From Arthrobacter liuii (GTDB taxonomy: Bacteria > Actinomycetota > Actinomycetes > Actinomycetales > Micrococcaceae), in NCBI RefSeq assembly GCF_014639275.1, contig NZ_BMFW01000004.1, forward strand, positions 124,001 to 188,000: a stretch of 64,000 nt of DNA. Direction: 5' to 3'. Each line of letters begins with the position of its first letter. Position 1 is the stretch's first letter. The notes beneath the pieces are model-generated. The model had not been told where the DNA came from, ran no database searches, and saw nothing but the letters and a program-made list of their open reading frames with translations. Below are positions 55,173 to 63,649 of this stretch, one piece after another. A program made the position numbers and the translations under genes.

Positions 55173-55203
55173 GGCGGGACGGGGAACAAGCCCCCATCCC
55201 GCC
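55173..55203 (+). terminator. Terminator-like hairpin after the aldo/keto reductase gene
   Basis: GGCGGGACGGGG (55173-55184) pairs with CCCCATCCCGCC (55192-55203), one mismatch. It lies 22 bases after the stop and probably closes the glgX-treY-treZ-reductase unit. Confidence 0.65.
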
Positions 55204-55221
55204 GTGTTGGGTAATATGTAA

Positions 55222-55290
55222 AGGCGCCGCGCGGCGCCGTGCCAGCCGGCCGCCGTCGTACTTTCTGCGTAGCAAACCCGGCCGGCTGAC
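55222..55290 (+). promoter_or_regulatory. Structured leader upstream of ino1
   Basis: After a TAATAT at 55211-55216 that could be a -10 box, the leader holds GGCGCCGCGCGGCGCC (55222-55237), a perfect palindrome, and a longer pairing of CAGCCGGCC (55242-55250) with GGCCGGCTG (55281-55289). The ribosome binding site AAGGAG follows at 55300. The leader could be a control element for inositol/mycothiol supply; this is inference. Confidence 0.4.
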
Positions 55291-55309
55291 ATTTGTCCTA
55301 AGGAGTTCT

Positions 55310-56395
55310 GTGTCTTCACATCCGATCCGTGTTGCAATCGTTGGCGTGGGTAACTGCGCTGCCTCGCTGGTGCAGGGCGTCCAGTATTACAAGGATGCCA
55401 ATCCGGCCGATACTGTTCCGGGCTTGATGCATGTTGAGTTTGGCCAGTACCACGTGGGTGACGTTGAGTTCGTCGCCGCGTTTGATGTGGACGGCAAGAA
55501 GGTGGGCCATGACCTGTCTGCGGCGATCCTGGCGAGCGAGAACAACACGATCAAGATTGCGGATGTCCCGCCAACCGGTGTCACGGTCCAGCGTGGCCAC
55601 ACCCTGGACGGGCTGGGCAAGTACTACCTTGAGACCATCGAGCAGTCCACCGAAGAGCCCGTGGACGTTGTCCAGGCTTTGAAGGACGCCAAGGTTGATG
55701 TCATGGTCTGCTACCTGCCGGTCGGTTCGCAGGAGGCTGCCGAGTTTTACGCCCAGTGCGCGATTGACGCAGGGGTGGCGTTCGTGAATGCACTGCCGGT
55801 GTTTATTGCCGGGACGAAGGAGTGGGCTGACAAGTTCACGGCTGCTGGGGTGCCGATCGTGGGTGACGACATCAAGAGCCAGATCGGTGCGACCATTACG
55901 CACCGGGTGATGGCGAAGCTGTTCGAGGACCGGGGTGTGACCCTGGACCGGACGTACCAGCTGAACGTTGGTGGAAACATGGATTTCAAGAACATGCTGG
56001 AGCGTGACCGGCTGGAGTCCAAGAAGATTTCCAAGACCCAGGCGGTGACGTCCAACGTTGAGGCTGAGCTGGCTGCCAAGGATGTCCACATTGGCCCGTC
56101 AGATTATGTGCAGTGGCTTGATGATCGGAAGTGGGCGTTTGTCCGCCTTGAAGGCCGGAACTTTGGTGACGCGCCGGTGTCCCTGGAGTACAAGCTGGAG
56201 GTTTGGGATTCGCCGAACTCTGCCGGTGTGATCATCGACGCGATCCGTGCGGCGAAGATCGGCCTGGACCGTGGGATCGGCGGGCCGCTGCTGTCGGCGT
56301 CGAGCTACTTCATGAAGTCCCCGCCGGAGCAGTTCAACGACGACCTCGCCCGCGAAAAGGTCGAGGCCTTCATCCGCGGCGACCTGGAGCGCTAA
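55310..56395 (+). CDS. ino1: Inositol-3-phosphate synthase
   Basis: A 361-residue enzyme from the GTG at 55310. The Rossmann motif is [42 protein letters not shown] and [22 protein letters not shown] are hallmark motifs of the actinobacterial form. It converts glucose-6-phosphate to inositol-1-phosphate (1L-myo-inositol 3-/1-phosphate), needed for mycothiol and phosphatidylinositol. MshA, which uses the product, is encoded close by at 57798. AAGGAGTTCT before the GTG is a good ribosome binding site. Confidence 0.97.
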   Translation: MSSHPIRVAIVGVGNCAASLVQGVQYYKDANPADTVPGLMHVEFGQYHVGDVEFVAAFDVDGKKVGHDLSAAILASENNTIKIADVPPTGVTVQRGHTLDGLGKYYLETIEQSTEEPVDVVQALKDAKVDVMVCYLPVGSQEAAEFYAQCAIDAGVAFVNALPVFIAGTKEWADKFTAAGVPIVGDDIKSQIGATITHRVMAKLFEDRGVTLDRTYQLNVGGNMDFKNMLERDRLESKKISKTQAVTSNVEAELAAKDVHIGPSDYVQWLDDRKWAFVRLEGRNFGDAPVSLEYKLEVWDSPNSAGVIIDAIRAAKIGLDRGIGGPLLSASSYFMKSPPEQFNDDLAREKVEAFIRGDLER

Positions 56396-56398
56396 ACC

Positions 56399-56434
56399 TG
56401 ACGCTCCCTCACCCTCCGGGGTGGGGGAGCGTTT
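56399..56434 (+). terminator. Terminator of ino1
   Basis: ACGCTCCC...CACC (56401-56414) pairs with GGTG...GGGGAGCGT (56420-56432), followed by TTTCCCCTT. Close to the ino1 stop. Confidence 0.75.
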
Positions 56435-56443
56435 CCCCTTAAC

Positions 56444-56530
56444 ACGCCCGCTCACCTTCGAAGGGTATTTCCGAAACGCGCGCTCACTTTTGACGGGTTT
56501 TTCAGGAACGCCCGCTCACCTGAAGTGGCA
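56444..56530. repeat. 32-base tandem repeat, about 2.5 copies
   Basis: Units start ACGCCCGCTCACCTT (56444), ACGCGCGCTCACTTT (56476) and ACGCCCGCTCACCTG (56508), spaced exactly 32 bases. The second half of each unit resembles GACGGGTTTTTCNGGA. The third unit is partial. No gene overlaps it. It lies between the ino1 terminator and the 3' end of the chimeric gene. Confidence 0.8.
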
Positions 56531-56669
56531 TCCTTCCCAGCGTCCCTCAGAATGATCGGGGCGGGGATGGATCTGGCTTGTCCAGGTCGAGGTCTGCCCA
56601 TGGGGGCCAAACGCGAGAGCTTGGCGGCGGGACCAGAAGCCCAAAGATCCCACGCATGGACCGCTGCAA

Positions 56670-57689
56670 CTAGCAGCTGCTGACGAAACCCGCCGTGACC
56701 GTGGATTCCGACAAAGAACTTCTCAGGGCCCGCCTGATCTTCTTGATGGCGGCCGCGAAGTTGTCTTCCTGATCGGCTTTGTCGATGATGACGACAGTCC
56801 ATCCCGCTGCTTCAAAAGACCTGTCCCTTCTCCGGTCGCTTATACGCTGCGGTTCCAGAAGGTGGTGCCCGCCGTCGTACTGGATGGCAATTCTTTGCCT
56901 GCCGTAGCCTAGATCGGCCGACGGTGACCGAGGGTCTCCAGGCCGAAGTTTCAGCTGCAACTCAGGCGCAGGAAGGTTTGAGTCCATCATGGCCAATCGA
57001 AGGAAGGTCTCAGGAGCAGAGTCGGACCCCACCCGCACCAGTTCCAGTGCCTGTCTGGCACGCACAACGCCTTGGAGATTCGGATGGCGGGTAATGAGCG
57101 CCCGCAGTTCCCCAATCGTTGAGTGAGGGCTGTCCCTGTCCTCGAAGTCGAGCCGAGGCTGACGGACTAATTCGTCTCCCATGGCCACCAAGTCGCCCAG
57201 GGGTAACTGCCTTGCCATGATGTTCAGCGCGTTGCCCTGGTAGATGTGGTTGTCCACCAGTGCCATCAGGGCGTTGTTGGCCGAAGTGATCGCATGGAAG
57301 TCCCCGGTGAAGTGCAGGTTGATCTCATTCATGGGGAGCACCTGCGAATAACCCCCGCCGGTGGCGCCGCCCTTCATGCCCAGGACCGGGCCCAGCGACG
57401 GCTCCCGCAGCGCGATCATCACCTTGTGGCCGGCCCGGGCCAGCGAGTCGGCCAACCCCACAGTGGTGGTGGACTTGCCCTCGCCGGCCGGGGTGGGGGA
57501 CATGGCCGAGACCAGCACCACCTTGCCGTGCGGAGCCGGCGCCGTAAGCCTGGCCGGATCGATTTTCGCCTTGTACCGCCCGTACTGTTCCAGCGCGTCA
57601 GAATTGACCCCCGCCGCGGCCGCGATCTCCCCAATGGGCCGGATCCGGGCAGCCCTGGCTATCTCAAGATCAGAAGGAAGCGCAGACAT
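56670..57689 (-). CDS. Chimeric ORF: truncated formate-tetrahydrofolate ligase joined to endonuclease-like domain
   Basis: A 339-residue in-frame chimera. Residues 1-157 are the N-terminus of Fhs: MSALPSDLEIARAARIRPIG, the ATP loop TPAGEGKSTTTVGLADSLARAG, GMKGGATGGGYSQVLPMNEINL (quoted in parts) and NHIYQGNALNI. A complete Fhs has about 550 residues, so most of the enzyme is missing. From about residue 158 (near 57218) the sequence changes to a DUF559/very-short-patch-repair-like protein tail: TIGELRALITRHPNLQG, LVRVGSDSAPETFLRLAMMD, IAIQYDGGHHLLEPQRISDRRRDR and AAGWTVVIIDKAD. The AAGGACAAGG ribosome binding site belongs to fhs. Ligase activity is almost certainly lost; nuclease function is unproven. 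Confidence 0.8.
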   Translation of the reverse strand: MSALPSDLEIARAARIRPIGEIAAAAGVNSDALEQYGRYKAKIDPARLTAPAPHGKVVLVSAMSPTPAGEGKSTTTVGLADSLARAGHKVMIALREPSLGPVLGMKGGATGGGYSQVLPMNEINLHFTGDFHAITSANNALMALVDNHIYQGNALNIMARQLPLGDLVAMGDELVRQPRLDFEDRDSPHSTIGELRALITRHPNLQGVVRARQALELVRVGSDSAPETFLRLAMMDSNLPAPELQLKLRPGDPRSPSADLGYGRQRIAIQYDGGHHLLEPQRISDRRRDRSFEAAGWTVVIIDKADQEDNFAAAIKKIRRALRSSLSESTVTAGFVSSC

Positions 57690-57797
57690 CCTTGTCCTTT
57701 CCCGCACCGGCAGGCGCCGGACACCTGCCCCTAAGCTAACAGCACGCCGGGCGGAGAACGAAGGGCCGCGCACGAATGAACAAAGCTGGAAGGAAAT

Positions 57798-59063
57798 TCA
57801 GGAGGCAGGAACCACCGGCGCCAGGCGGCGGCCCACAAAGGTGTCGACGGCGGCGTGGTAGCTTTCCAGCGTGATCGCGGCAGTGCGCTGCCAGCCGGAG
57901 TTTTGGGCGCGGATGGCGGCGGCGCGGCCCAGGTCCTCGCGGGTGGCGGGGTCGTCGTACAGGGCTTCCAGCGCATCCGCCCAGTCTGCCGCGTGATGGC
58001 CGTCCACCAGAAGGCCGGTGCGGCCATGGAAGATGGCCCGGGAAAGCCCGCCGACGCGGGTGGCCACCACGGGCGTGCCGCAGGCCTGCGCCTCAAGGGC
58101 CACCAGCCCGAAGGATTCGCTGAAGGAAGGCATCACCACAACGTCCGCCGCCCGGAACCAGGACGCAAGCTCAGGCGCCTTCACCGGCGGAAGCTGCGTG
58201 ACGACGTCGTCCATTCCTGCCTCCGCCACCAGGCAGCGGAGGTTGAATTCCTTGTTGCCGCTCAATGCGCCCAGGACGGTGACGCGCAGGTCGATGTCCG
58301 GGCGGCGTTTCCGCAGCAGCGCGGCAGCCTTGACCAGGACCTGCGGGCCCTTCAGCCGCTGGATGCGGCCCGCGAACACCAGATGGAAGGTGTCGGGGCT
58401 GACGCCGTGCTCCGCTCTGGAGCGTGCCCGGAATGCGGGGGTGAACGTGGCGAGGTCCACGCCGGGCGGCGCGATGTCGATCCGGTCGTAGGCGGCGCCG
58501 TAGTGGGACACCAATTCGGCGGCCTCCGAGCTGGTGTTGGCGATGAGCCGGGCCGCGCCGTCCACGATGCGGTGTTCGCCCACCTCGCGCCGCCGGGGCT
58601 CGGGCTGTTCGCCGGACTCCAGCAGCAGGTTCTTGACCTTGGCCATGGTGTGCATGGTGTGCACCAGGGGCACGCCCCACAGCTGGGACAACTCCAGCCC
58701 GGCGATCCCGGACACCCAGTAATGCGAATGGATGACGTCGTACCGGCCGTGGGGCTGGCGGCGGCGGATCTGCTCGATCTCAGCAACCATGGCGTGCAGC
58801 AGGCCGGGAAGTTCCTCTTTGGGGATCTTTTGGGGCGGGCCGGCGAGGACGTTGTGCACGCACACGCCGGGATCCGGGTGCTCGACGGCGGGCTGGTCGG
58901 CCGAGGTGGCACGCGTAAAGATCTCCACCTCCACGCCCGCCTCGGCCAGTGCTGAAGCCAGCTCGCGGATATAGACGTTCATTCCGCCGGCATCGCCGGA
59001 GCCCGGCTGTTCCATGGGCGAGGTGTGGAGGGAGAGCAAAGCGACCCTGCGGATCAGTGCCAT
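57798..59063 (-). CDS. mshA: D-inositol-3-phosphate glycosyltransferase (mycothiol synthesis)
   Basis: A 421-residue GT4 enzyme with MshA signatures: RVALLSLHTSPMEQPGSGDAGGMNVYIRE (quoted here in part by its motifs SPMEQPG and GDAGGMNVYI), HSHYWVSGIAGLEL, TMHTMAKVKN, VFAGRIQRLKGPQVL and MPSFSESFGLVALEAQACGTPVV (E-x7-E). It transfers GlcNAc from UDP-GlcNAc to inositol-3-phosphate, the first step of mycothiol synthesis. The start MALIRRVALLS at 59063 is preceded by GGAAGGAGGTCCC, an excellent site. Ino1, its substrate supplier, lies just beyond the chimeric gene. Confidence 0.95.
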   Translation of the reverse strand: MALIRRVALLSLHTSPMEQPGSGDAGGMNVYIRELASALAEAGVEVEIFTRATSADQPAVEHPDPGVCVHNVLAGPPQKIPKEELPGLLHAMVAEIEQIRRRQPHGRYDVIHSHYWVSGIAGLELSQLWGVPLVHTMHTMAKVKNLLLESGEQPEPRRREVGEHRIVDGAARLIANTSSEAAELVSHYGAAYDRIDIAPPGVDLATFTPAFRARSRAEHGVSPDTFHLVFAGRIQRLKGPQVLVKAAALLRKRRPDIDLRVTVLGALSGNKEFNLRCLVAEAGMDDVVTQLPPVKAPELASWFRAADVVVMPSFSESFGLVALEAQACGTPVVATRVGGLSRAIFHGRTGLLVDGHHAADWADALEALYDDPATREDLGRAAAIRAQNSGWQRTAAITLESYHAAVDTFVGRRLAPVVPAS

Positions 59064-59148
59064 GGGACCTCCTTCCGGCCGCCGGCGCGTGTCAGGGTAG
59101 CCGGCTCAGTGCGCATCCGATAAAACACTACTCCTTCCCCTAACGCCC

Positions 59149-60561
59149 TCAGCCCTCCCACATCTTCCCCAAAGCCGGAAATGCCCGCTCATAACCGGCC
59201 AGAAGCTGCGCGGCGAGATCCACAGAATCCACGAGCGGATGCCGTGCGAAGGCTTCCAGGGCGGCTGCACGGTTGCCGGTGGTGGCGGCCTGGACGGTGA
59301 GCCGCTCCACCTCCTTGACCCGCTGGAGCAGCCCAAGTTGCTGGCCGGCCGGCAGCTGCTGGGGCAGCGGGACGGCGCCGTTGGCCGTGACCGTGCAAGG
59401 GACTTCGACGACGGCGTCCGCGGGCAGGCCGGGAAGGGCGGGTTGGGCAGGGCCTGGGGTAGCCGTGGGCGGCGCGGGTGCGGCAGGCCCCACTGTGGCC
59501 GGCAGCGCGTTCCGCGTGTTGAGGATCAGTTGGGTGTCCCCGCCGCCGGCAAGGGCCCGCATGGCCGCCAGCGCCACCCGCTCATAGCCGCCCCCGGCCA
59601 GGTCCTCCTCATCCCGGCGCTCGCCCCCGCGCCGCGCCTCGGCCAGGTACCCCTCTTCGCGGGAGCGCCGCGCCTCCTCCCACAGCCGGTATGCCTCCGG
59701 CCCCGCAGCTGCCAGCCGCGGATACAGCTCCTGCTGCTGGCTGTGGATGGTCTCGCCGCGGGTCCGTGCCATTGCCTGCATCGCCTGCCGGGCGGCATCC
59801 CGTTGGTAGTAGTAATACAGGTACTCGTTGGGGAGCAGGCCCAGGCTGGCCAGGAACGGCTGCGGGAAGAGCCTGCCCTCCTCGAACGATTGCAGGGCCC
59901 CAGCGTCAGCAAGCAGGCCAGGCAGCACGTCCCGGCCGCCGGACTCCAGCCGGTATAGCCAGCCCAGATGGTTCAGGCCGTAGTAGCCCACGCCGTCGAG
60001 CCGTCCCTCCGCCAACGGAAAGCCGGCAGCGCCCGCGGCCCGGTGCACCAGCCCGCCCGCGGAGTCGCAGATCCCGATGGCGCGGTGCCCCAGGACGGGG
60101 AGCAGCGCCTCAGTAACCATTCCGGCCGGGTTGGTGAAATTGATCAGCCACGCGTCCGGGCAGCGATCGCGCATCAGCCGGGCAAGGTCCAGCATGTAAG
60201 GAATGGTCCGCAAAGCATAGGAGATCCCGCCAGCCCCGGTGGTTTCCTGCCCCAGCAGCCCAAGGTCCTGCGCCACCCTTTCATCCGCAACGCGTCCTGC
60301 CGTGCCGCCGGGCCGGATCGCGGCGAACACCATGGTGGTGCCGGCCAGGGCGCCGGCAAGGTCGGTGGTGGCGTGGACCGGAAGGTGCGCTCCCTGGCCT
60401 CCGGGCATACTGCGGAGCACGTGGGTGACGGCTCCGAGGCGGCCGGGATCGACGTCGTACAGCACCAGTTCGGTGACCAGCCCGGAAAAACGCCCGGACA
60501 CCAATGCCCGGTATATCAGCGGCACCCGGAAACCCCCGCCGCCGGCAATCAGAAGCCGCAT
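59149..60561 (-). CDS. Glycoside hydrolase family 4 (6-phospho-beta-glucosidase-like)
   Basis: A 470-residue NAD/Mn-dependent GH4 enzyme from the ATG at 60561 (MRLLIAGGGGFRVPLIYRAL). The Rossmann loop, FTNPAGMVTEALLP, a metal-binding cysteine in GICDSAGGLVHR and histidine in GLNHLGWLYRL are visible. An extra Ala/Pro-rich insert (about residues 380-400) is unusual. Likely acts on phosphorylated or plain beta-glucosides, although the substrate cannot be told. A short upstream frame extension to 60636 is not supported. It is divergent from the PfkB kinase, 92 bases apart, so they may work on the same sugar. Confidence 0.88.
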   Translation of the reverse strand: MRLLIAGGGGFRVPLIYRALVSGRFSGLVTELVLYDVDPGRLGAVTHVLRSMPGGQGAHLPVHATTDLAGALAGTTMVFAAIRPGGTAGRVADERVAQDLGLLGQETTGAGGISYALRTIPYMLDLARLMRDRCPDAWLINFTNPAGMVTEALLPVLGHRAIGICDSAGGLVHRAAGAAGFPLAEGRLDGVGYYGLNHLGWLYRLESGGRDVLPGLLADAGALQSFEEGRLFPQPFLASLGLLPNEYLYYYYQRDAARQAMQAMARTRGETIHSQQQELYPRLAAAGPEAYRLWEEARRSREEGYLAEARRGGERRDEEDLAGGGYERVALAAMRALAGGGDTQLILNTRNALPATVGPAAPAPPTATPGPAQPALPGLPADAVVEVPCTVTANGAVPLPQQLPAGQQLGLLQRVKEVERLTVQAATTGNRAAALEAFARHPLVDSVDLAAQLLAGYERAFPALGKMWEG

Positions 60562-60640
60562 ACCATGCAGTCTAGGACCGGCCTCTGACAGCCTGTCCAC
60601 ACCCCTTTCAATACCCCTACCGGAGTGCTGCGGCACAGCG

Positions 60641-60653
60641 TATTGTGCCGATC
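60641..60653 (+). promoter_or_regulatory. -10-like box directly before the PfkB kinase gene
   Basis: TATTGT at 60641-60646 is seven bases before ATG 60654. Weaker than the others but with the same spacing as the leaderless-type genes in this window. Confidence 0.35.
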
Positions 60654-61745
60654 ATGGACGCGATTCCGGCACGCCCCTTCGACCCCCTGGCTGGCGTCCG
60701 CTCGCCCGTCGAACCGGGGTTCGACCTCCTGCTGGCAGGAACCGTGTTCCAGGACATCATCTTTACCGGCCTGCCCCACGGGCCCGAACCCGGCACGGAA
60801 GTCTGGAGCGACGGCATGGGCAGCTGTCCCGGCGGGGTGGCGAACCAGGCCATCGCCGCTGCAAGGCTGGGGCTGCGTACCGGGCTGGCAGCAGCTTTCG
60901 GCGACGACGGGTATGGGGACTTCAACTGGAAGATCCTCTCCGGGCAGGAACATGTGGACCTCAGCCTTTCCCGCCGCGTTCCGGGCTGGCACTCACCGGT
61001 GACCGTGTCCCTCTGCGTCGACCAGGACCGCTCCCTGGTGACCCACGGGCACTCGGCGCCGGTGTCAAACTCCGAGCTGATCGGCAAGCCGCCCAAGGCG
61101 CTCGCCGGCATCGCGGAGGTGGGGATGGAGATGGAACCGTGGGCCGGGGCGGCCCATGCTGCCGGGGTGAAGCTGTTTGGGGATGTGGGGTGGGATCCCA
61201 GCGGGGAGTGGGCGCCGGTGCGGCTCGAAAACCTGCAGTACTTTTACGCTTTCCTGCCCAACCAGCGCGAGGCCATGGCGTTCACGGGCAAGGACAATCC
61301 GTGGAGTGCCCTCTATGCGCTGGCGGACCGGGTGCCGGTGGCCGTCGTAACCCTTGGAGCGCAGGGCGCCATGGCGGTGGACTCGGAAACCGGGGAGGAG
61401 GAGTGGGTCCCGTCCCTTCCCGTCAAGGCCCATGACCCCACCGGAGCCGGAGACTGCTTCGACGCGGCCTTCATCGTGGGCACCCTGGCCGGCTGGCCGC
61501 TGGGGGACAGGCTGCGGTTCGCCAACCTGTGCGCGTCCCTGGCCGTGCAGGAGGTGGGCGGATCGCTGGCAGCCCCGGGATGGGGGGATATCGCCGACTG
61601 GTGGAAACGCGCCAACGCCCGCCCGGAGCGGCAGATGAGCCAATGGCTGCGGCGGTTCGGGTTCCTTGCGGACATCATCGAGGATGTGCCGCTGGCAGCC
61701 CAGCGCAGGGCTGCGGCCACCATCGCGCACCTATCGGACGCCTGA
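60654..61745 (+). CDS. PfkB family carbohydrate kinase
   Basis: A 363-residue ribokinase-like protein from the ATG at 60654 (a GTG three codons earlier is possible). The substrate loop GSCPGGVANQAIAAARLG and GLAAAFGDDGYGDF are present, and the ATP-site signature HDPTGAGDCFDAAFIVGTLAG contains the catalytic aspartate. It phosphorylates a sugar or related alcohol; the substrate is unknown. The divergent GH4 glycosidase next door makes a glucoside-derived sugar plausible. Confidence 0.9.
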   Translation: MDAIPARPFDPLAGVRSPVEPGFDLLLAGTVFQDIIFTGLPHGPEPGTEVWSDGMGSCPGGVANQAIAAARLGLRTGLAAAFGDDGYGDFNWKILSGQEHVDLSLSRRVPGWHSPVTVSLCVDQDRSLVTHGHSAPVSNSELIGKPPKALAGIAEVGMEMEPWAGAAHAAGVKLFGDVGWDPSGEWAPVRLENLQYFYAFLPNQREAMAFTGKDNPWSALYALADRVPVAVVTLGAQGAMAVDSETGEEEWVPSLPVKAHDPTGAGDCFDAAFIVGTLAGWPLGDRLRFANLCASLAVQEVGGSLAAPGWGDIADWWKRANARPERQMSQWLRRFGFLADIIEDVPLAAQRRAAATIAHLSDA

Positions 61746-61787
61746 GGGGGAAGAGTGCCCTGATTATTCGGTGCGAAGCGCCCGCAC

Positions 61788-61799
61788 TAGAATCAATTG
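61788..61799 (+). promoter_or_regulatory. -10 box directly before alr (leaderless layout)
   Basis: TAGAAT at 61788-61793 is six bases before GTG 61800. This supports the GTG and not the TTG at 61797 as the start, and a leaderless mRNA. Confidence 0.5.
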
Positions 61800-63038
61800 G
61801 TGACCTACCCCGCAACAACCGGTGAATTCAGTGCTGCTTCCCGGCAGGACCCCCGCCATGAGCGGTCCGCCGTGATCGACCTGGACGCCATCCGGCACAA
61901 CGTCCGCCGGCTTGCCGACGCTGCTTCCCCCGCGAAAGTCATGGCCGTCGTCAAGGCCGACGCCTACGGGCACGGCGCCGTTCCCGTGGCCCGCGCAGCC
62001 CTGCAGGCAGGCGCATCCTGGCTTGGCGTTGCCCATATTTCCGAGGCCCTCTCGCTGCGCGCCGCCGGCATCGACGCGCCGCTTCTCGCGTGGCTGCACA
62101 CCACGGACAGCAATTTCGGCGCTGCGGTGGCTGCCGGCGTCGACATCGGCTGCTCAGGGTGGGAGCTGGAACGCATCGTTGCCGCCGCCCGTGAGCAGGA
62201 GCGGCCGGCGCGGGTGCACCTCAAGGTGGACACCGGGCTGGGCCGCAACGGAGCCACCCCCGAGACGTGGGACCGGCTGGTGGGGGAAGCCGTGGAATAC
62301 CAGGACCAGGGTTTGCTGCGCGTGGTGGGCATCTTCTCCCACCTGGCTGTCGCCGACGAACCGGACCGCCCCGAAACGGACCACCAGGTGGCGGCATTCC
62401 GGGAGGCGCTGGCCATCGCGGAGGACGCGGGAGTGGATCCCGAGGTGCGGCACCTGGCCAACACCCCCGCCACCCTCTCCCGGCCGGACACCCACTTCGA
62501 CCTGGTCAGGGTTGGCCTGGGCATCTACGGGCTTTCGCCGTTTGACGGCCAGACGTCCGCGGAGCTCGGCCTCCGCCCCGCCATGACGCTGCGCACGCTG
62601 GTGTCCCAGTGCAAGGAAGTGCCGGAGGGGCAGGGCGTCTCCTACGGGTTGCACTACCGCACCCGGAATGCCAGCACCTTGGCGCTGATACCGATGGGCT
62701 ATGCCGACGGCGTCCCGCGGATCGCCACGGGCGGCCCTGTCCGCGTGGCCGGAAAGACCTACCCCGTGGTGGGCCGCATCGCCATGGACCAGATGGTCAT
62801 CGACCTTGGAGCGGAACACGCCGGAGCCGGCCTGCAAGGCGCGGAAGCGGTGCTGTTTGGGGACGGTGCCGACGGCGGGCCCACAGCCGAAGACTGGGCA
62901 CGCGCCGCCGGAACCATCAACTATGAAATCGTGACCAGGATCAGCCCCCGTGTTCCCCGCCGCTTCATCAACGAGGACCAACCGGCGGCCAATGGCCAGG
63001 GTTCGCTGGGCGTGCCAGGCAAGGCAGGGGCCGCATGA
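61800..63038 (+). CDS. alr: Alanine racemase
   Basis: A 412-residue PLP enzyme. The catalytic lysine is in VMAVVKADAYGHGAVPVAR; VKVDTGLGRNG, GIYGLSPF, GVSYGLHYRTRN with the catalytic Tyr, PMGYADGVPR and VGRIAMDQMVIDLG follow in family order. It makes D-alanine for peptidoglycan. It overlaps tsaE by 4 bases (ATGA), the usual alr-tsaE-tsaB order in actinobacteria. Confidence 0.97.
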   Translation: MTYPATTGEFSAASRQDPRHERSAVIDLDAIRHNVRRLADAASPAKVMAVVKADAYGHGAVPVARAALQAGASWLGVAHISEALSLRAAGIDAPLLAWLHTTDSNFGAAVAAGVDIGCSGWELERIVAAAREQERPARVHLKVDTGLGRNGATPETWDRLVGEAVEYQDQGLLRVVGIFSHLAVADEPDRPETDHQVAAFREALAIAEDAGVDPEVRHLANTPATLSRPDTHFDLVRVGLGIYGLSPFDGQTSAELGLRPAMTLRTLVSQCKEVPEGQGVSYGLHYRTRNASTLALIPMGYADGVPRIATGGPVRVAGKTYPVVGRIAMDQMVIDLGAEHAGAGLQGAEAVLFGDGADGGPTAEDWARAAGTINYEIVTRISPRVPRRFINEDQPAANGQGSLGVPGKAGAA

Positions 63039-63649
63039 GCGCGCCGGAGCAGTTGGCCTCCAACTGGGAAAAGACCTGCACGGCGACGACGGCGGAACAG
63101 ACGCACGCGTTCGGTGCCCGTTTGGCGGAGCTACTGCAGGCAGGTGACCTGGTGGTGCTGTCCGGCGAGCTGGGTGCCGGGAAAACCACGTTCACCCAGG
63201 GCCTCGGCGAGGGCCTGGGCGTCCGCGCCGGCATCATCTCGCCCACGTTCGTCCTGGTCCGGATCCATCCCAACCTGCCGGACGGACCACGTCCGGGCGG
63301 CCCGGACCTGGTGCACGTGGACGCCTACCGGCTGGGCTCGGCGGCGGAAATTGACGACATCGACCTCGAAAACACCATGGATTCGTCCGTGACGGTGGTG
63401 GAGTGGGGGCATGAGCGGGTGGAGCACCTGAGCGACAGCCGCTTGGAGATCGACCTGCACCGTGCCATCGGGCTCGGTGCAACGGGGGAGTACCGCGGGA
63501 GCCTGGACTTCGACGGCGACGACACGGACGAGCCCCGAGCCATCGTGCTGCGCGGGTACGGGCCCCGGTGGGCAGCCGCCCCCGAACTGGGCAGCACCGA
63601 GTCGGGCAGCACCGAACTGGACGGCCCCGGAGGGGAAACGGAATGCTGA
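63035..63649 (+). CDS. tsaE: tRNA threonylcarbamoyladenosine biosynthesis ATPase TsaE
   Basis: A 204-residue protein with the P-loop SGELGAGKTTFTQGLGEGLG, ISPTFVLVRIH, VHVDAYRLGSAAEIDDIDLE and VVEWGHERVEHL. The core is about 150 residues; the C-terminal 50 form an acidic Gly/Ser-rich extension (GSLDFDGDDTDEP, GSTESGSTEL). It helps TsaB/TsaC/TsaD make t6A37 of tRNA. It overlaps tsaB by 7 bases. Confidence 0.95.
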   Translation: MSAPEQLASNWEKTCTATTAEQTHAFGARLAELLQAGDLVVLSGELGAGKTTFTQGLGEGLGVRAGIISPTFVLVRIHPNLPDGPRPGGPDLVHVDAYRLGSAAEIDDIDLENTMDSSVTVVEWGHERVEHLSDSRLEIDLHRAIGLGATGEYRGSLDFDGDDTDEPRAIVLRGYGPRWAAAPELGSTESGSTELDGPGGETEC

